Source of the DNA: Tritrichomonas musculus
Lineage: Eukaryota > Parabasalia > Tritrichomonadida > Tritrichomonadidae
Assembly: GCA_039105265.1 (NCBI GenBank)
Contig: JAPFFF010000017.1
Location: forward strand, 992,001-1,056,000
DNA: 64,000 nucleotides
Direction of reading: 5' to 3'
Shown in pieces: positions 1 through 9,866 of the stretch (position 1 is its first letter; every line of letters starts with the position of its first letter). A program made the position numbers and the translations under genes. The notes under the pieces were generated by a model, which was not told the origin of the DNA, did not search any database, and saw nothing but the letters and a program-made list of their open reading frames with translations.

Positions 1-1053
1 AAATCAAGTTATAATGCATTGTGCGTTTTTTATGACGGCGACGATGAAGTTGATTTTGAAAGCATTTCAAAACATATTAAAGATGAAGAAATTCGTGATA
101 ATGCGCTAAACTTTTTACTTCGGCTTGAAAAAATTCCAGTTATTGATGATCTGATTCAATCGTTGCTTGAAGAGGCTAAGACGAATGATAAAGCTTGCCT
201 TTGCTTGATAAAAATTGCACAATCGATAGACGGTGCAATGGCTATTATTGAAACAGACACAAAATGGATTTCAGAACCAATCCCTACAATTGAGAAAACG
301 ATGCAACTTTTTCTATCAATCATCAAACATTCTGAGATAGCACGTTATATAATGAGTAGTGGAAAAAGTAATGAATCAGGCCTTTTTAATAATTCATCGC
401 CTCTTAATTTTTCCTCTGGATCTCTTTCAATAGGTAAAAATCATAATGTTTCTTATTCTGGCCGATTTGAAGGAACAAATAGCTCAGAATTAAAAATGTC
501 AATGAAATTAAATTCAGATGTGTACCATTATATTATGCAGTTATATTTATTAGTTTGTAGTTCTCATGATTCTGATCTTTTGAGAGCTGCAACAGCTTCA
601 ATTGAAGCCTTTTCAGCAACTTATCATTACAATTATAATTATTCTAGTAATTTTAATTATAGAGGTATTAACAATGCAATTACACTTGAGTTTTTATCTC
701 AAATGCAAAAATCGAAAGCTCTTCTTAAAATGCTGAAATTGTCTCTTCAATTGAATAATGATACTTCTATAAAAGCTGGATTGATCATCATTGACATTTT
801 GAGTGATGTTGATTATGCAAAAGAATATGTGATATTTGCTGATAAAATTGCGGAGTTAATTAATGAAAATTCTGATAAATCTGTATTCGCTATTCATTTA
901 GCAGCAAAATTGAGTAAGTTTGATTTGTGCGCTAAAGAATTTAATGACTTAGATTTACGGGATTATTTTGTAGAATTGTTAAAAGATAAAGAATATAGAG
1001 AAGAAGCTGAGCGTTTTATTAAGAATATAGATAAATATACCCAATATTATTAA
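1..1053 (+). CDS. C-terminal part of a helical-repeat protein (5' end outside window)
   Basis: The reading frame is open from the first base, so the gene starts upstream and only about 350 C-terminal residues are seen. An in-frame TTG at 19 is not a credible start. The protein is mostly alpha-helical in composition, with recurring Leu/Ile-rich segments of ARM/HEAT type, broken by a Ser/Asn/Tyr-rich stretch around residues 110-220. There is no signal peptide, membrane segment or catalytic motif in the visible part. In trichomonads, proteins with a kinase-like front half often carry helical tails of this kind, but the front half is not visible, so no function is assigned. It ends in TAA 348 bases before calnexin, which is on the same strand. 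Confidence 0.6.
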   Translation, partial: KSSYNALCVFYDGDDEVDFESISKHIKDEEIRDNALNFLLRLEKIPVIDDLIQSLLEEAKTNDKACLCLIKIAQSIDGAMAIIETDTKWISEPIPTIEKTMQLFLSIIKHSEIARYIMSSGKSNESGLFNNSSPLNFSSGSLSIGKNHNVSYSGRFEGTNSSELKMSMKLNSDVYHYIMQLYLLVCSSHDSDLLRAATASIEAFSATYHYNYNYSSNFNYRGINNAITLEFLSQMQKSKALLKMLKLSLQLNNDTSIKAGLIIIDILSDVDYAKEYVIFADKIAELINENSDKSVFAIHLAAKLSKFDLCAKEFNDLDLRDYFVELLKDKEYREEAERFIKNIDKYTQYY

Positions 1054-1078
1054 TAAATATGATATGTACATTATATAA

Positions 1079-1300
1079 TTTTTTTTTTTTTTTTTTTAAC
1101 AATTTATTGTTTTAATAGGTTATCAGTTAACATTTTAATCTCCTAACAAGCCAAAGCAATGTCATTAATTGTCATTAAAAAAATACATTAATAACATTTT
1201 AATATACTAACAAGTCAAAGCAATGATATTAATGTCAAGTTTTCTCTTAATAGGTAATCAAATAATATTTTAATATCATAACAAGTCAAAGCAATGTAAG
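1079..1300 (+). repeat. T-tract and three diverged tandem units upstream of calnexin
   Basis: A run of about 19 T follows the upstream stop. Then come three imperfect copies of a block with core taacaagYcaaagcaatg, centred near 1144, 1208 and 1279 (64- and 71-base spacing). Each is preceded by an attttaat box, and the flanking text ttaataggt-atca recurs. Nothing in the block codes. It may be an old tandem duplication or an upstream control region for the calnexin gene that starts at 1402. Confidence 0.5.
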
Positions 1301-1401
1301 TATAGCTAAATGCAGAAATTATTTTTTTGATACAATATTTGGTCGATTAATAACTTTAAAACTTTTTGAAAAAGTTTTAATAATATAACGATTTATAGAA
1401 T

Positions 1402-2961
1402 ATGATACTCTTTTTCTGGCTTTTTGAAGGATCTTTATCACTTTGGGGTCGAAAGAAAGGTCTCCGAGATCAATTGGGTTTTCCATACTTACCAGATTGT
1501 AAAGTTATTTATTATGAAAATTTCTCAGATCCCAATGTTCTTGATTATTGGACCAAATCTTATGATCATCATTATTCAGGAAAATGGAAGGCCGAACAAC
1601 TTTATCAATTGCAATCAAGACGTGGAGAACGTGGTATTGTAATGAAAACTCAGGGGAAATCTCACGCTATTTCACATAAATTCCGTCATCCAATTTCATT
1701 TTTACCAAATGAAACATTTATACTTCAATATGAAGCTCGTGCTGAATTTATTTTTATGTGCAGTAGCGGCTTTATACAAATTTTTACTTCACCAAGTTTT
1801 AATCCTGAAGAATTAACAAATGAGACTGAACATTTTATTGAATTTGGCCCTGAAAGATGCTTCAATTTTAATCAAACCAGGTTCACAATATTAACCTATG
1901 AAACAGATCCAACAACTGGAAAGAGGAAAGCAATTGAGCACAAGTTGAAACATACACACTGGATTCCAACTGATGAAATTACTCATTTATATACTATTAT
2001 AATAAGACCAGATGGCACTTTTGAATATATGATTGATAACCGCTCAATGCGTAATGGAACATTTATAGATGATTTTGATCCACCACTTTTCGATACACCT
2101 TATATTGATGATCCTACCGATGTTAAGCCTCTTGATTGGGATGATCGTGTGCTGATTCCTGACCCAAATGAAGTGAAACCAGATGACTGGGATGATAATG
2201 CTCCATTTAACATCCCTGATCCTAAGAAGAAGAACCCTCCAGAAGGATGGCTAATTGATGAGCCAAAATATATTCCAGATCCAAAAGCCGTAAAACCAGC
2301 TAGCTGGGATGATGAAAAAATGGGTCCTTGGCAACCTCCTTCCGTACCTAATCCAAAATGTTTTCGTGTTCCTGGTTGTGGTCCATATAAACCTCCACTT
2401 GTTAGAAATCCAAAGGCCCGAGGTGTATGGAAACCAAAATTAATTCAAAATCCTAACTATAAAGGTGAATTTCGTCCTCGTAAAATTAAAAATCCAAATT
2501 ATAAACCACCAAAAATTACTAAATCTGATGCTGACACAAATTCAAACAACAGCACATCTCTCACTGAAAAATTTGTTATGCCTACTATCACTGGCATTGG
2601 ATTCAATGTTTGGACAGCTTACCGTGATTTTGCATTTACCAATATTTTAATTGCCAACGACGTTGAAGCTGTTAAAAGATGGAACTCAGAAGACTTTAAT
2701 CCAAGACAAAGAAGGCAAATCCGTGCAATTAAAATCAACTATCAATGGATTTATACTGATGAACCACCTGACAAACCTGAACCAGGCTTGATTGGACATC
2801 TTGAATACTATCAAAGATGCGTTCAAAGAAGATGGGACAGAGTTCATAACAAGACAGCTGTTTTGGCAATTTCATTTACTCTTCTTGTGATATCTCTTCC
2901 TATTACTGTTATGTGTTGGGATTTATTTTCTGACCCATTCCCAGCTAAAAAGTACGATTAA
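1402..2961 (+). CDS. Calnexin (ER lectin chaperone)
   Basis: 519 residues. Calnexin is a type I ER membrane protein that binds monoglucosylated N-glycans and helps glycoproteins fold. The N-terminus (MILFFWLFEGSLSL) resembles a signal peptide. Residues about 30-220 form the lectin domain, with FSDPNVLDYW near the start. The P-domain, about 235-375, is unmistakable: four type-1 units (KPLDWDD, KPDDWDD, PPEGWLIDE, KPASWDDE) are followed by four type-2 units (GPWQPPSVPNP, GPYKPPLVRNP, GVWKPKLIQNP, GEFRPRKIKNP). A membrane helix at about 487-506 leaves a short cytosolic tail ending KKYD. The four-plus-four P-domain and the membrane helix mark calnexin rather than soluble calreticulin, which has three plus three and KDEL. 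The tail is far shorter than in animal calnexin, so phospho-regulation of the tail as known there is unlikely. Confidence 0.95.
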   Translation: MILFFWLFEGSLSLWGRKKGLRDQLGFPYLPDCKVIYYENFSDPNVLDYWTKSYDHHYSGKWKAEQLYQLQSRRGERGIVMKTQGKSHAISHKFRHPISFLPNETFILQYEARAEFIFMCSSGFIQIFTSPSFNPEELTNETEHFIEFGPERCFNFNQTRFTILTYETDPTTGKRKAIEHKLKHTHWIPTDEITHLYTIIIRPDGTFEYMIDNRSMRNGTFIDDFDPPLFDTPYIDDPTDVKPLDWDDRVLIPDPNEVKPDDWDDNAPFNIPDPKKKNPPEGWLIDEPKYIPDPKAVKPASWDDEKMGPWQPPSVPNPKCFRVPGCGPYKPPLVRNPKARGVWKPKLIQNPNYKGEFRPRKIKNPNYKPPKITKSDADTNSNNSTSLTEKFVMPTITGIGFNVWTAYRDFAFTNILIANDVEAVKRWNSEDFNPRQRRQIRAIKINYQWIYTDEPPDKPEPGLIGHLEYYQRCVQRRWDRVHNKTAVLAISFTLLVISLPITVMCWDLFSDPFPAKKYD

Positions 2962-3588
2962 TACTATTCTTTTAAAGTTATTTGAAATAAACTTCTATAT
3001 CAATAATTTTCTCATTTATACTTATCCGAAGAATATCTAACTTTTTAAGAAAATATAAAAAGAGAAATACTTACATAAAAGGAAAGGTATCATTCTTTAA
3101 TAATAATCGGCGATGAATAATTTCTGAATATTATATCAACTTTTTCAAATGAACTTTTCAATATAACTTTATGAGAAAAATTGAATATTTTATTTAATTC
3201 AAGTGAAAAATTGAATAAATGTGACATTATTAGAAATTAACATAATGAAAATGATGTATGCTAAAGAAGGAAAATTTGAATTGCACAATAAATAAAATAT
3301 TCAAAAAATAATAAACAGCCTTATTTGAAATTAAATTATTTTTTGAATTAATTAAAAAGTTTACAAATATTCTATTGAAAAAAAAATATACTTTTATCTT
3401 TTAAAGATAAACAACAAAAATAAAAAAGATATATTTAATAAACGCATAAAGCAGAATATATATTAATCAAAATACAAATAAATATTTTATTTATTTCGTT
3501 TTTCATAAAATCGATCTTTATATAAATGAACAATTATATTGAAAAAATTCTGAAAGCTCTATCAATCACACACTAAAGGTTTATCACA
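2962..3588. other. Intergenic, 627 bases
   Basis: AT-rich spacer between calnexin and the PP5-type gene. No open frame of note, no RNA gene and no repeat seen. TCACA-type initiator-like strings (atcaatcacaca and tttatcaca) lie just before the ATG at 3589. Confidence 0.5.
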
Positions 3589-5227
3589 ATGGAGCAAGCA
3601 GATGGAATTCTCTGCTTCAAAGTTCCACCAAAATATTGTAAAATAACAGAACAGGATTTAACAGAAGATCCTGCTTCAGCTTTATCCAAATTATTATACA
3701 ATAGATCCTTAACTCATAGCTATTTAAATGACACCAGATCAGCATTATCAGATGCTACACAGTCTCTTAATTTTAATCCCAAAAACTATATGTCATATTT
3801 TCAAAGAGGAAATATTTTATTTGAATTAAGAAGCTATAGGCCAGCTTATTCAGACTTTATGGAAGTTGCAAAAATTACAAAATCAGCACGACTTGTTAAA
3901 CAAAAAGCAGAGGCTACTCGACGCGCAATATTACAACAAGCATTATTTGAAAGCCTTAAATCACAAACTAATCCTCAAAAACCTAAACAAGTTCCAAAAA
4001 TTGCTCAACAAGAGTCAACATTAGACTTTGATTTTGACCACTTTAAAGTTGAAGATGCTTTAAGATTAATAGGGGAACTCAAAAATCAACGAATGCTGAA
4101 TCAAAACTGTGTTTCGCGAATGATTAATAAAATCCGAGAAATGCATGAATTTTTACCAAATATTGTATCCATCGAAAAACCAAAAACAGGCAATGTCATT
4201 AAAGTTGTTGGAGATACGCATGGACAATTTCAAGATCTACTCTACATTTTTGAAAGGTTTGGGAATCCCACTCCTGAAAATCCATACTTATTTAATGGTG
4301 ATTATGTTGATAGAGGCTCACAAGGACTTGAAATATTATTGACTCTTTTTTCATGGAAAATTGCTTGTCCAAAAGCGATTTATTTTAATAGAGGTAATCA
4401 GTATGTTTTTTAATCGAAATATGAAATAACAATGCAATTTTATTTCTAACACTTTGCTCTTTAATATTATTATATTAATTATTAATTATTTTCAAATCAA
4501 TAATCATGTATTATTAATTGAATTGCATTAATAATTATTATTTTAATATTAACTGATATTTTAGAAAAATTGCTAATTATTTCATATTTCATATTTTTAC
4601 TTCAGCTAACATTTCAGTGAGACAGATTTAATGAATAATCCTTATGGATTTGAAAATGAATGTATTGCAAAATTAAGCCCTGAACTATTTCGTAAGTTCA
4701 GCAATATGTTCGGAACACTTCCAGTTGGACACATCATTGGCGGCAAAGTTCTTGTTGTTCATGGCGGACTTTTCAGTGATGAGTCTGTAACAGTTGATAC
4801 AATACAAGGTTTAATTCGCTATGGGCAACCTCCAGAGTCAGGACCGATGAACGATATCCTTTGGAGTGATCCAATGGAAAGACCAGGACATGCTCCATCC
4901 CCACGAGGGGTAACGCAGACTTTTGGCCCTGATGTTACAGAAAAGTTCCTTAAAGCAAACAATCTTGAACTTTTAATCCGGTCACATCAAGTACAAGAAG
5001 AAGGATATCTTGTTCAACACAATGGAAAGTGTATCACCGTTTTCTCAGCACCGAATTATATTGGCAGAATTGGAAATAAAGGAGCTGTTGTTTTTATATC
5101 ATTTGCTGAAGATGGATCTTTGAATCCTCCAAAATTTGAACAGTTTACAGCACAACCAATTCCACCGAATTTCAGACCAATGAAATTCTCAAATCTTGGA
5201 AATTTGTTCATGAGAATCAGTTCGTAA
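3589..5227 (+). CDS. PP5: Serine/threonine phosphatase PP5-like, two exons (3589-4400, 4618-5227)
   Basis: Joined exons give 473 residues. PP5 is a TPR-bearing PPP-family phosphatase, usually about 490-500 residues, that docks on Hsp90. TPR-like helices fill residues about 28-110 (ALSKLLYNRSLTHSYL, then a second unit with NPKNYMSYFQRGN). The catalytic domain starts near 200 and carries the metal-binding motifs GDTHG (about 208), GDYVDRG (about 238), RGNHE (rebuilt across the splice junction), HGG, and RSHQV. The tail FEQFTAQPIPPNFRPM matches the PP5-type C-terminus better than that of PP1 or PP2A. All catalytic ligands are present, so it should be active. The N-terminus is shorter than in animals, with only about two clear TPRs. 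The start at 3589 is the only ATG in range. Confidence 0.9.
4401..4617 (+). other. Spliceosomal intron in the PP5-like gene (217 bases)
   Basis: The donor GTATGT at 4401 and the acceptor GCTAACATTTCAG ending at 4617 remove a segment full of stops. Removal joins CA to T, giving a His codon, and restores the universal phosphatase motif RGNHE followed by T-D-L-M-N-N-P-Y-G-F. The branch motif CTAAC sits 8 bases or fewer from the acceptor AG, the arrangement known in trichomonads. Phase 2 intron. Reading-frame and motif restoration make this call strong even without RNA data. Confidence 0.93.
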
Positions 5228-5437
5228 ACATAAAATAATTGTAATTGTTACATTACTAATACTTGAAAATCAAAGAATAAAACATTTTATTTTTATTTTG
5301 CTTAAAATTAAATAAATTTTTACAACATTCAAATTTGTGAAAACTTATACAATTTTTTTAAATAATAATAATAAAAAAAATTGAATGTTGAGAGTCGAAT
5401 TTAATAAGCTTAAGATAATATGAGCATTTTATTTTTG

Positions 5438-6163
5438 TTACCATACTTGATCTACAAGAGATGGATCATCAATAAATGGATTTCTGTTTCCTTGTGATCT
5501 ATTTATTGCATTATTTCGTGCAATTTCAAATGCACTTGGTGGGTAAAGTCTGTTCCAAAGTTTGAACGTTTCAACATTACCGACAGTTGAAAGTTTATAA
5601 TCTGGATAAACAGTATAAAAATAAAAAACGGCACGAGCTATTTCTCCACGATCTTGCTTTCTTGGCATAAAAACATTAGATGAGCTTACGCATGAGTATT
5701 GGTCTTTCTGATCATCTGATGGAACAGGAAGTTTACAATTATTTTTATTACACCATTTGTTACATTGGGAATAATCAAACTCGCCAAATTGATAATTTGA
5801 ACGAGCATTGTTTATAACATTTGGAGAGGAAATGAGGTGATGAAGATCGCTCACCATTGGGCGCTTTTTACCAAATGTTGATTGTGGAACAACGTGCTCA
5901 GCATTAACAAATGATGCAGATGGAATTTCTTCTTTACCACATGTGAATCCAAAAAATTCAGTATCATATATAAGACGAAGGGCACCATACTCGCAGTCGG
6001 TATGACCATACATTTGACGTCTTGAAGACGCGTAATCTCGATCAGTATGATCAACATATAATTTTTGTAATTGATTTTTGAGATCTTGATCAATACGTGG
6101 GCGGAGTTTAATTCTATAGGAAGTAGCTGGGATTAAAAGAATGTTAAAAAAGGTGAATAGCAT
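5438..6163 (-). CDS. Secreted endonuclease I family nuclease
   Basis: 241 residues. This is the bacterial EndA/endonuclease I fold (a beta-beta-alpha metal nuclease that cuts DNA, sometimes RNA). A short signal peptide (MLFTFFNILLIPATS) predicts export or delivery to the lysosome. Family landmarks are in order: NAEHVVPQS with the catalytic His at residue 90, SDLHHLISS, NNARSNYQFGEF, RGEIARAVFYF, and near the C-terminus RNNAINRSQGNRNPFIDDP. Cysteines in the CNKWCNKNNC segment suggest disulfides, in line with secretion. The length is normal for the family. The family is chiefly bacterial, so transfer from bacteria is likely. A feeding role (digestion of environmental DNA for nucleotide salvage, which trichomonads need) is inference. 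Confidence 0.9.
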   Translation of the reverse strand: MLFTFFNILLIPATSYRIKLRPRIDQDLKNQLQKLYVDHTDRDYASSRRQMYGHTDCEYGALRLIYDTEFFGFTCGKEEIPSASFVNAEHVVPQSTFGKKRPMVSDLHHLISSPNVINNARSNYQFGEFDYSQCNKWCNKNNCKLPVPSDDQKDQYSCVSSSNVFMPRKQDRGEIARAVFYFYTVYPDYKLSTVGNVETFKLWNRLYPPSAFEIARNNAINRSQGNRNPFIDDPSLVDQVW

Positions 6164-6885
6164 TTATAGGCCGATTTTATCAATAATTGAAATTCAATAT
6201 ATTCTTAACAACGGAGTGTGAATATTCAATTAGGTTAAATCATTCACTTTTTATAAAAAGTGTGTCCATTTCATAATATATTGAAAACAAACATAAAATA
6301 TAAAATAATATGATCACTTTTATATCAAGAAATTTTATTTTACAATTTAATTCAAATATTTCATAATATTTTTTTTTTTTTTTCAGAGTTTTATGGACAA
6401 ATATGCACTTAAAATAATGCAACGCAGAGAATTCAATAATCTATAAATATCGAACGATTCATTAAAAATAAATTAAAACCAAAAGATTTAATACAATATA
6501 TTTTATTTACTAAAATATAAATTTAATTATTTTTTTGGATATAAGATTATTTGAAGATTTTGAAGATTTTTCTTTCTAATAAAATAGCAATGATTATATA
6601 TAGTCTTTTGATTTCAAAGTAATTAGATAATTTTTATTTATTATCGAAGCAATCATAATAATATGAATGCAAATTAAACATGTTATTGGATAATAGCTTA
6701 AGTTGTTTTAACATATCAAAATTCTGGTTTCGAATTAATGACATAAAGGCAACCGAAATTATAAATTCATATGTTCGGTTGCAAACATCTCCTACTGATT
6801 ATAAAATTTTGGCGATTTACGAAAGTTCGTTAAATTTTACCCAAATTTTATTTGAGATTTTTATCATTCAAACCTTTATAATAAA
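6164..6885. other. Divergent intergenic region, 722 bases
   Basis: AT-rich region between the nuclease gene (minus strand) and the coiled-coil gene (plus strand), so it should hold two promoters pointing outwards. Small open frames inside it (6240-6422 minus and 6680-6889 plus) are low-complexity AT translation and are not credible. No repeat or RNA gene seen. Confidence 0.5.
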
Positions 6886-8490
6886 ATGACAGAGAAACTA
6901 CATAGACGCGTTTATATGGCAGCAAATAATCGCAATGTTTCAGATATACCTCGAGAAGAACTTGAAGAACTTGTTATGGAAATGCAAGATGAACTAGAAA
7001 AAAGAAAAAAAAAAGAAACAGAACTTCGTGATAAAATTACAGTTTTTAAAACCAGAGTTAAAATTTCTGAAATCTCTTTAAAGGATCAGAATCTTGAATT
7101 CATACTACCACCATCAGCTTTAAGACCTTCATATGCCAAAAATTATGCGAATCCTCTTACTCTTAAAGCTGGTGAGGATGAAGAGCTCGGATCAGATGTA
7201 GCTACGCGAGAAAATGGAGAAGCAAGTTTTTCAGATTTAATTCAACAACGTTATAAATCAAATATATCAGGCTCTTATAATCCATATCAAGGTGCAAATA
7301 AAAGAATAGTTACGCTCAGACAAAAAATTGGTGATTTACAACAAGAAATCATAGACACAGATAAAGATGCTCAAGAACTTCGCCGAGAATTAGAACGACT
7401 CCGGAAGCTCCTTGAAGATAGACATTGTCCAGGAAATGAACCATTCCGCCATGAAAAGCCTATTCCCAAGATGAAACCCAAAAAGAAAAAATCCACACTT
7501 AAAATGTGCATCGAATATTGCAGTGATCTTCTTAAAGAGGAAAAAGATCCCATTCTTCATGACGAACTTTTATGTGTATATTACCTCCTAACAAAAGATG
7601 ACGTTCTTGCTCTTGAGCTTTTCGGAAAACTCATGGAAAAATTAGAAGAACTTTCACCAGATGAAATGGAATTGCTTGACGATCTCCTTCGTGATCGTGA
7701 TGCTCAACTTTCGATTCTTCGTGAGCAATACAGGCACCTTCTTTCCCGTCACGAACCACTTCGTGATGCATTTACTGACTTGAAAAAGAGACTTTCAAAT
7801 CACCTTTTCGATAACGAGGAGGTTGCAAATAATCTTCTTGAGTTAATCAAAAAATTGGATGAAGAAATCGCTAAAATTCCAGATCTATTAAAATTAATTG
7901 AACAATTGAAAGAGCAAAAAAATAAATTATTAAAAGATAAACAAGATTTATTTAATGATGGACAAAAACAATTGAGTGACATTGATCAAGAAATGAGAAA
8001 TATTTTATCTCAGATAAGTGAAGATAAAGCTGGTGTTGAAAAAGAAAAGCGACAACTTGAAGAAGTCGATAAAAGAATTAGAGAAAGATATTATACAATT
8101 GCTGAAGAAGTAAAAAGAATGAAAATTGATGAGGCTGAATTAAGAAGATTACTAAATAATATGGAAGAAAAGAAGAAGAAAATGCATGATCGTCTTGTTT
8201 TACTCCAAAATGCTGGTTTGAAAAATCCAATGCAGGTAAGAGCAGTGTATCAGATTTCAAAAGACACATTGCCAAATAATTTATCAGATGTAAGATCTGC
8301 AATGGCTGAAGAATGTAATAAAGACTTGAAAGCTTTGCGAGATTTGAAGAAAGAATGCGTTAGATTAAAGAACTCTTACGCTAATAAGCAGCAGCAAGAG
8401 TATACTTATAAAATTAGACTAAAGAAAGCACAATTAGAAGCGAAACAAGAAAATTATATTGATTATGGAAAAGATCCAACTGATTTTTAA
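6886..8490 (+). CDS. Coiled-coil protein, unknown function
   Basis: 534 residues, not recognised. Charged coiled-coil segments lie at about 20-60, 140-190 and 320-440 (for example RRELERLRKLLEDR). A basic patch near 200 (KPKKKK) is followed by a globular helical block at 205-300 that includes CIEYCSDLLKEE and LSPDEMELLDDLLRDRD. No signal peptide or membrane segment. The composition fits a structural protein of the basal body, axoneme or cytoskeleton, but that is only inference. A second Met at residue 11 (MAANNRN) could be the true start. It is convergent with the Rab gene, whose stop is 156 bases away. Confidence 0.75.
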   Translation: MTEKLHRRVYMAANNRNVSDIPREELEELVMEMQDELEKRKKKETELRDKITVFKTRVKISEISLKDQNLEFILPPSALRPSYAKNYANPLTLKAGEDEELGSDVATRENGEASFSDLIQQRYKSNISGSYNPYQGANKRIVTLRQKIGDLQQEIIDTDKDAQELRRELERLRKLLEDRHCPGNEPFRHEKPIPKMKPKKKKSTLKMCIEYCSDLLKEEKDPILHDELLCVYYLLTKDDVLALELFGKLMEKLEELSPDEMELLDDLLRDRDAQLSILREQYRHLLSRHEPLRDAFTDLKKRLSNHLFDNEEVANNLLELIKKLDEEIAKIPDLLKLIEQLKEQKNKLLKDKQDLFNDGQKQLSDIDQEMRNILSQISEDKAGVEKEKRQLEEVDKRIRERYYTIAEEVKRMKIDEAELRRLLNNMEEKKKKMHDRLVLLQNAGLKNPMQVRAVYQISKDTLPNNLSDVRSAMAEECNKDLKALRDLKKECVRLKNSYANKQQQEYTYKIRLKKAQLEAKQENYIDYGKDPTDF

Positions 8491-8645
8491 TTGTTTGAAT
8501 AAAATCATATTTTTATCTTGCTTTAATTTTCACATTTTTTATGTTCTTTTTAGACAACAGATTGTTCTTAATGTAAGAATTAAATAATTTATTTATTAAC
8601 AAAAATAAAAAATTATACTATTAATCATGATTGAGGCTTGTATCA

Positions 8646-9251
8646 TTAGCAGCATGATTGCTTATTATTATTGTTATTATCATTGCTCACATTAATTGCT
8701 TCTGTCGTAGATTGAAAACGAACAGATGGAATAGAATGGGCAACATCTTGAAATAGGCTATTTATACCAGAACCTGATAGAGCAGAAACATATTTTAAAC
8801 GACAGTTATATTTATTACAGTAATTTTTAATTTCTTCACTCTGTTCTTGTGGTAATTGACCATCTTGTAATTTATCAATCTTGTTTCCAACAACAAAAAC
8901 TTGACAATCCTCTGGTGCATCATGTTTAACTTGCTGAATCCACGTTTGTGCGACTTCAAAGCTATCTTTTTCTGATGCATCAAATACAATAATAGCCGCT
9001 GCAGCACCTTTTGAATACATTGGTACAAGACTTTTATACTTTTCTTGCCCTGCGGTATCCCATATATTTAAATTAGCTGGTCCTCTTTCTGTTTCAATCA
9101 TTTTCGTAAAGTATGAAGCAGTGATTGTATTTTGATAATCTTCCATAAAAATATCGTGTTGAAATCGCATAATAATACTTGTCTTTCCAACAGCAGCATC
9201 ACCTACTAGAATAATCTTGAATTCTGGAGTTTTTTTTTTTGAAACATTCAT
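8646..9251 (-). CDS. Rab-family small GTPase
   Basis: 201 residues. Rab proteins cycle between GDP and GTP forms on membranes and recruit tethering factors. All nucleotide motifs are present: GDAAVGKT (17-24), the effector-loop Thr in NTITASYFTK (41-50), WDTAGQE (64-70), NKID (123-126) and SAL (156-158, in place of the commoner SAK). The C-terminus ends in a double cysteine after a poly-Asn spacer (QSCC), the geranylgeranylation site. The switch region WDTAGQEKYKSLVPMYSKGA is closest to the Rab5/Rab21/Rab22 endosomal group, so an early endocytic role is likely but not proven. Expanded Rab families are usual in trichomonads. Confidence 0.93.
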   Translation of the reverse strand: MNVSKKKTPEFKIILVGDAAVGKTSIIMRFQHDIFMEDYQNTITASYFTKMIETERGPANLNIWDTAGQEKYKSLVPMYSKGAAAAIIVFDASEKDSFEVAQTWIQQVKHDAPEDCQVFVVGNKIDKLQDGQLPQEQSEEIKNYCNKYNCRLKYVSALSGSGINSLFQDVAHSIPSVRFQSTTEAINVSNDNNNNNKQSCC

Positions 9252-9866
9252 TACTTAGTAACGATACAATAAATTTTAAAAGGAAATCAACGGTTATAAC
9301 GGGTAAAATTTTTTGATGAGAGAAAAAAAATCAAAATTTGAATAGATAACATAGAATAAATTGAGAAGTGTGCTTATCAATTTTAATCTTTCTTGAAACG
9401 ATTTTATTTATTTCTTTTGCAAGCATACATTAATTTGTCAATTGTTTTAACACCATGCATATAGCTGTATTTAAAAGTATTATTTTTAATTTTTTTATTT
9501 CAAGCTTGTTAAAATGCTTTGGATGAAATATTATTCTAAGATTAGGAATAAATACATTCCAAATAATCATGTCTCTTAGTATAACAAAATAAATAATAAT
9601 TTTAATATAGATAAGCATAATATATGAAAATAAAAAATTGTGTGATCGGTGCATTTAATCAAACAAAAATTTTTTTCTTTGAAAATTATATATCTTAAAA
9701 TCTACCCTAAAAATATGAATAATACACATAAAATTATAAATATTGTAATGAATATATTATTAGATAAAAATCAAATATTTATTAATCATTATATTTTTTT
9801 CGCGGTTAAATAAATTTTAAAATAGAGAAATAACGAATAAAACGGTCACATTCGTTAAAATACCAA
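9252..9866. other. Divergent intergenic region, 615 bases
   Basis: Lies between the Rab gene (minus) and the next plus-strand gene. No credible coding frame: the 74-codon frame at 9430-9654 is Ile/Lys-rich AT translation. No repeat or RNA gene found. A likely initiator for the right-hand gene is at 9846. Confidence 0.5.
9846..9852 (+). promoter_or_regulatory. Initiator-like TCACATT upstream of 9867
   Basis: Matches the trichomonad initiator TCA(+1)Y(T/A). The A lies 19 bases before the ATG, a normal distance for the very short trichomonad 5' leaders. A match by eye only: such strings are frequent in AT-rich DNA. Confidence 0.4.

Noticed and set aside
6680-6889. 69-codon frame before the coiled-coil gene
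   Set aside because: Low-complexity AT translation overlapping the real start region; no coding signature.
9430-9654. 74-codon minus-strand frame
   Set aside because: Ile/Lys/Asn-rich translation of AT spacer; no support.
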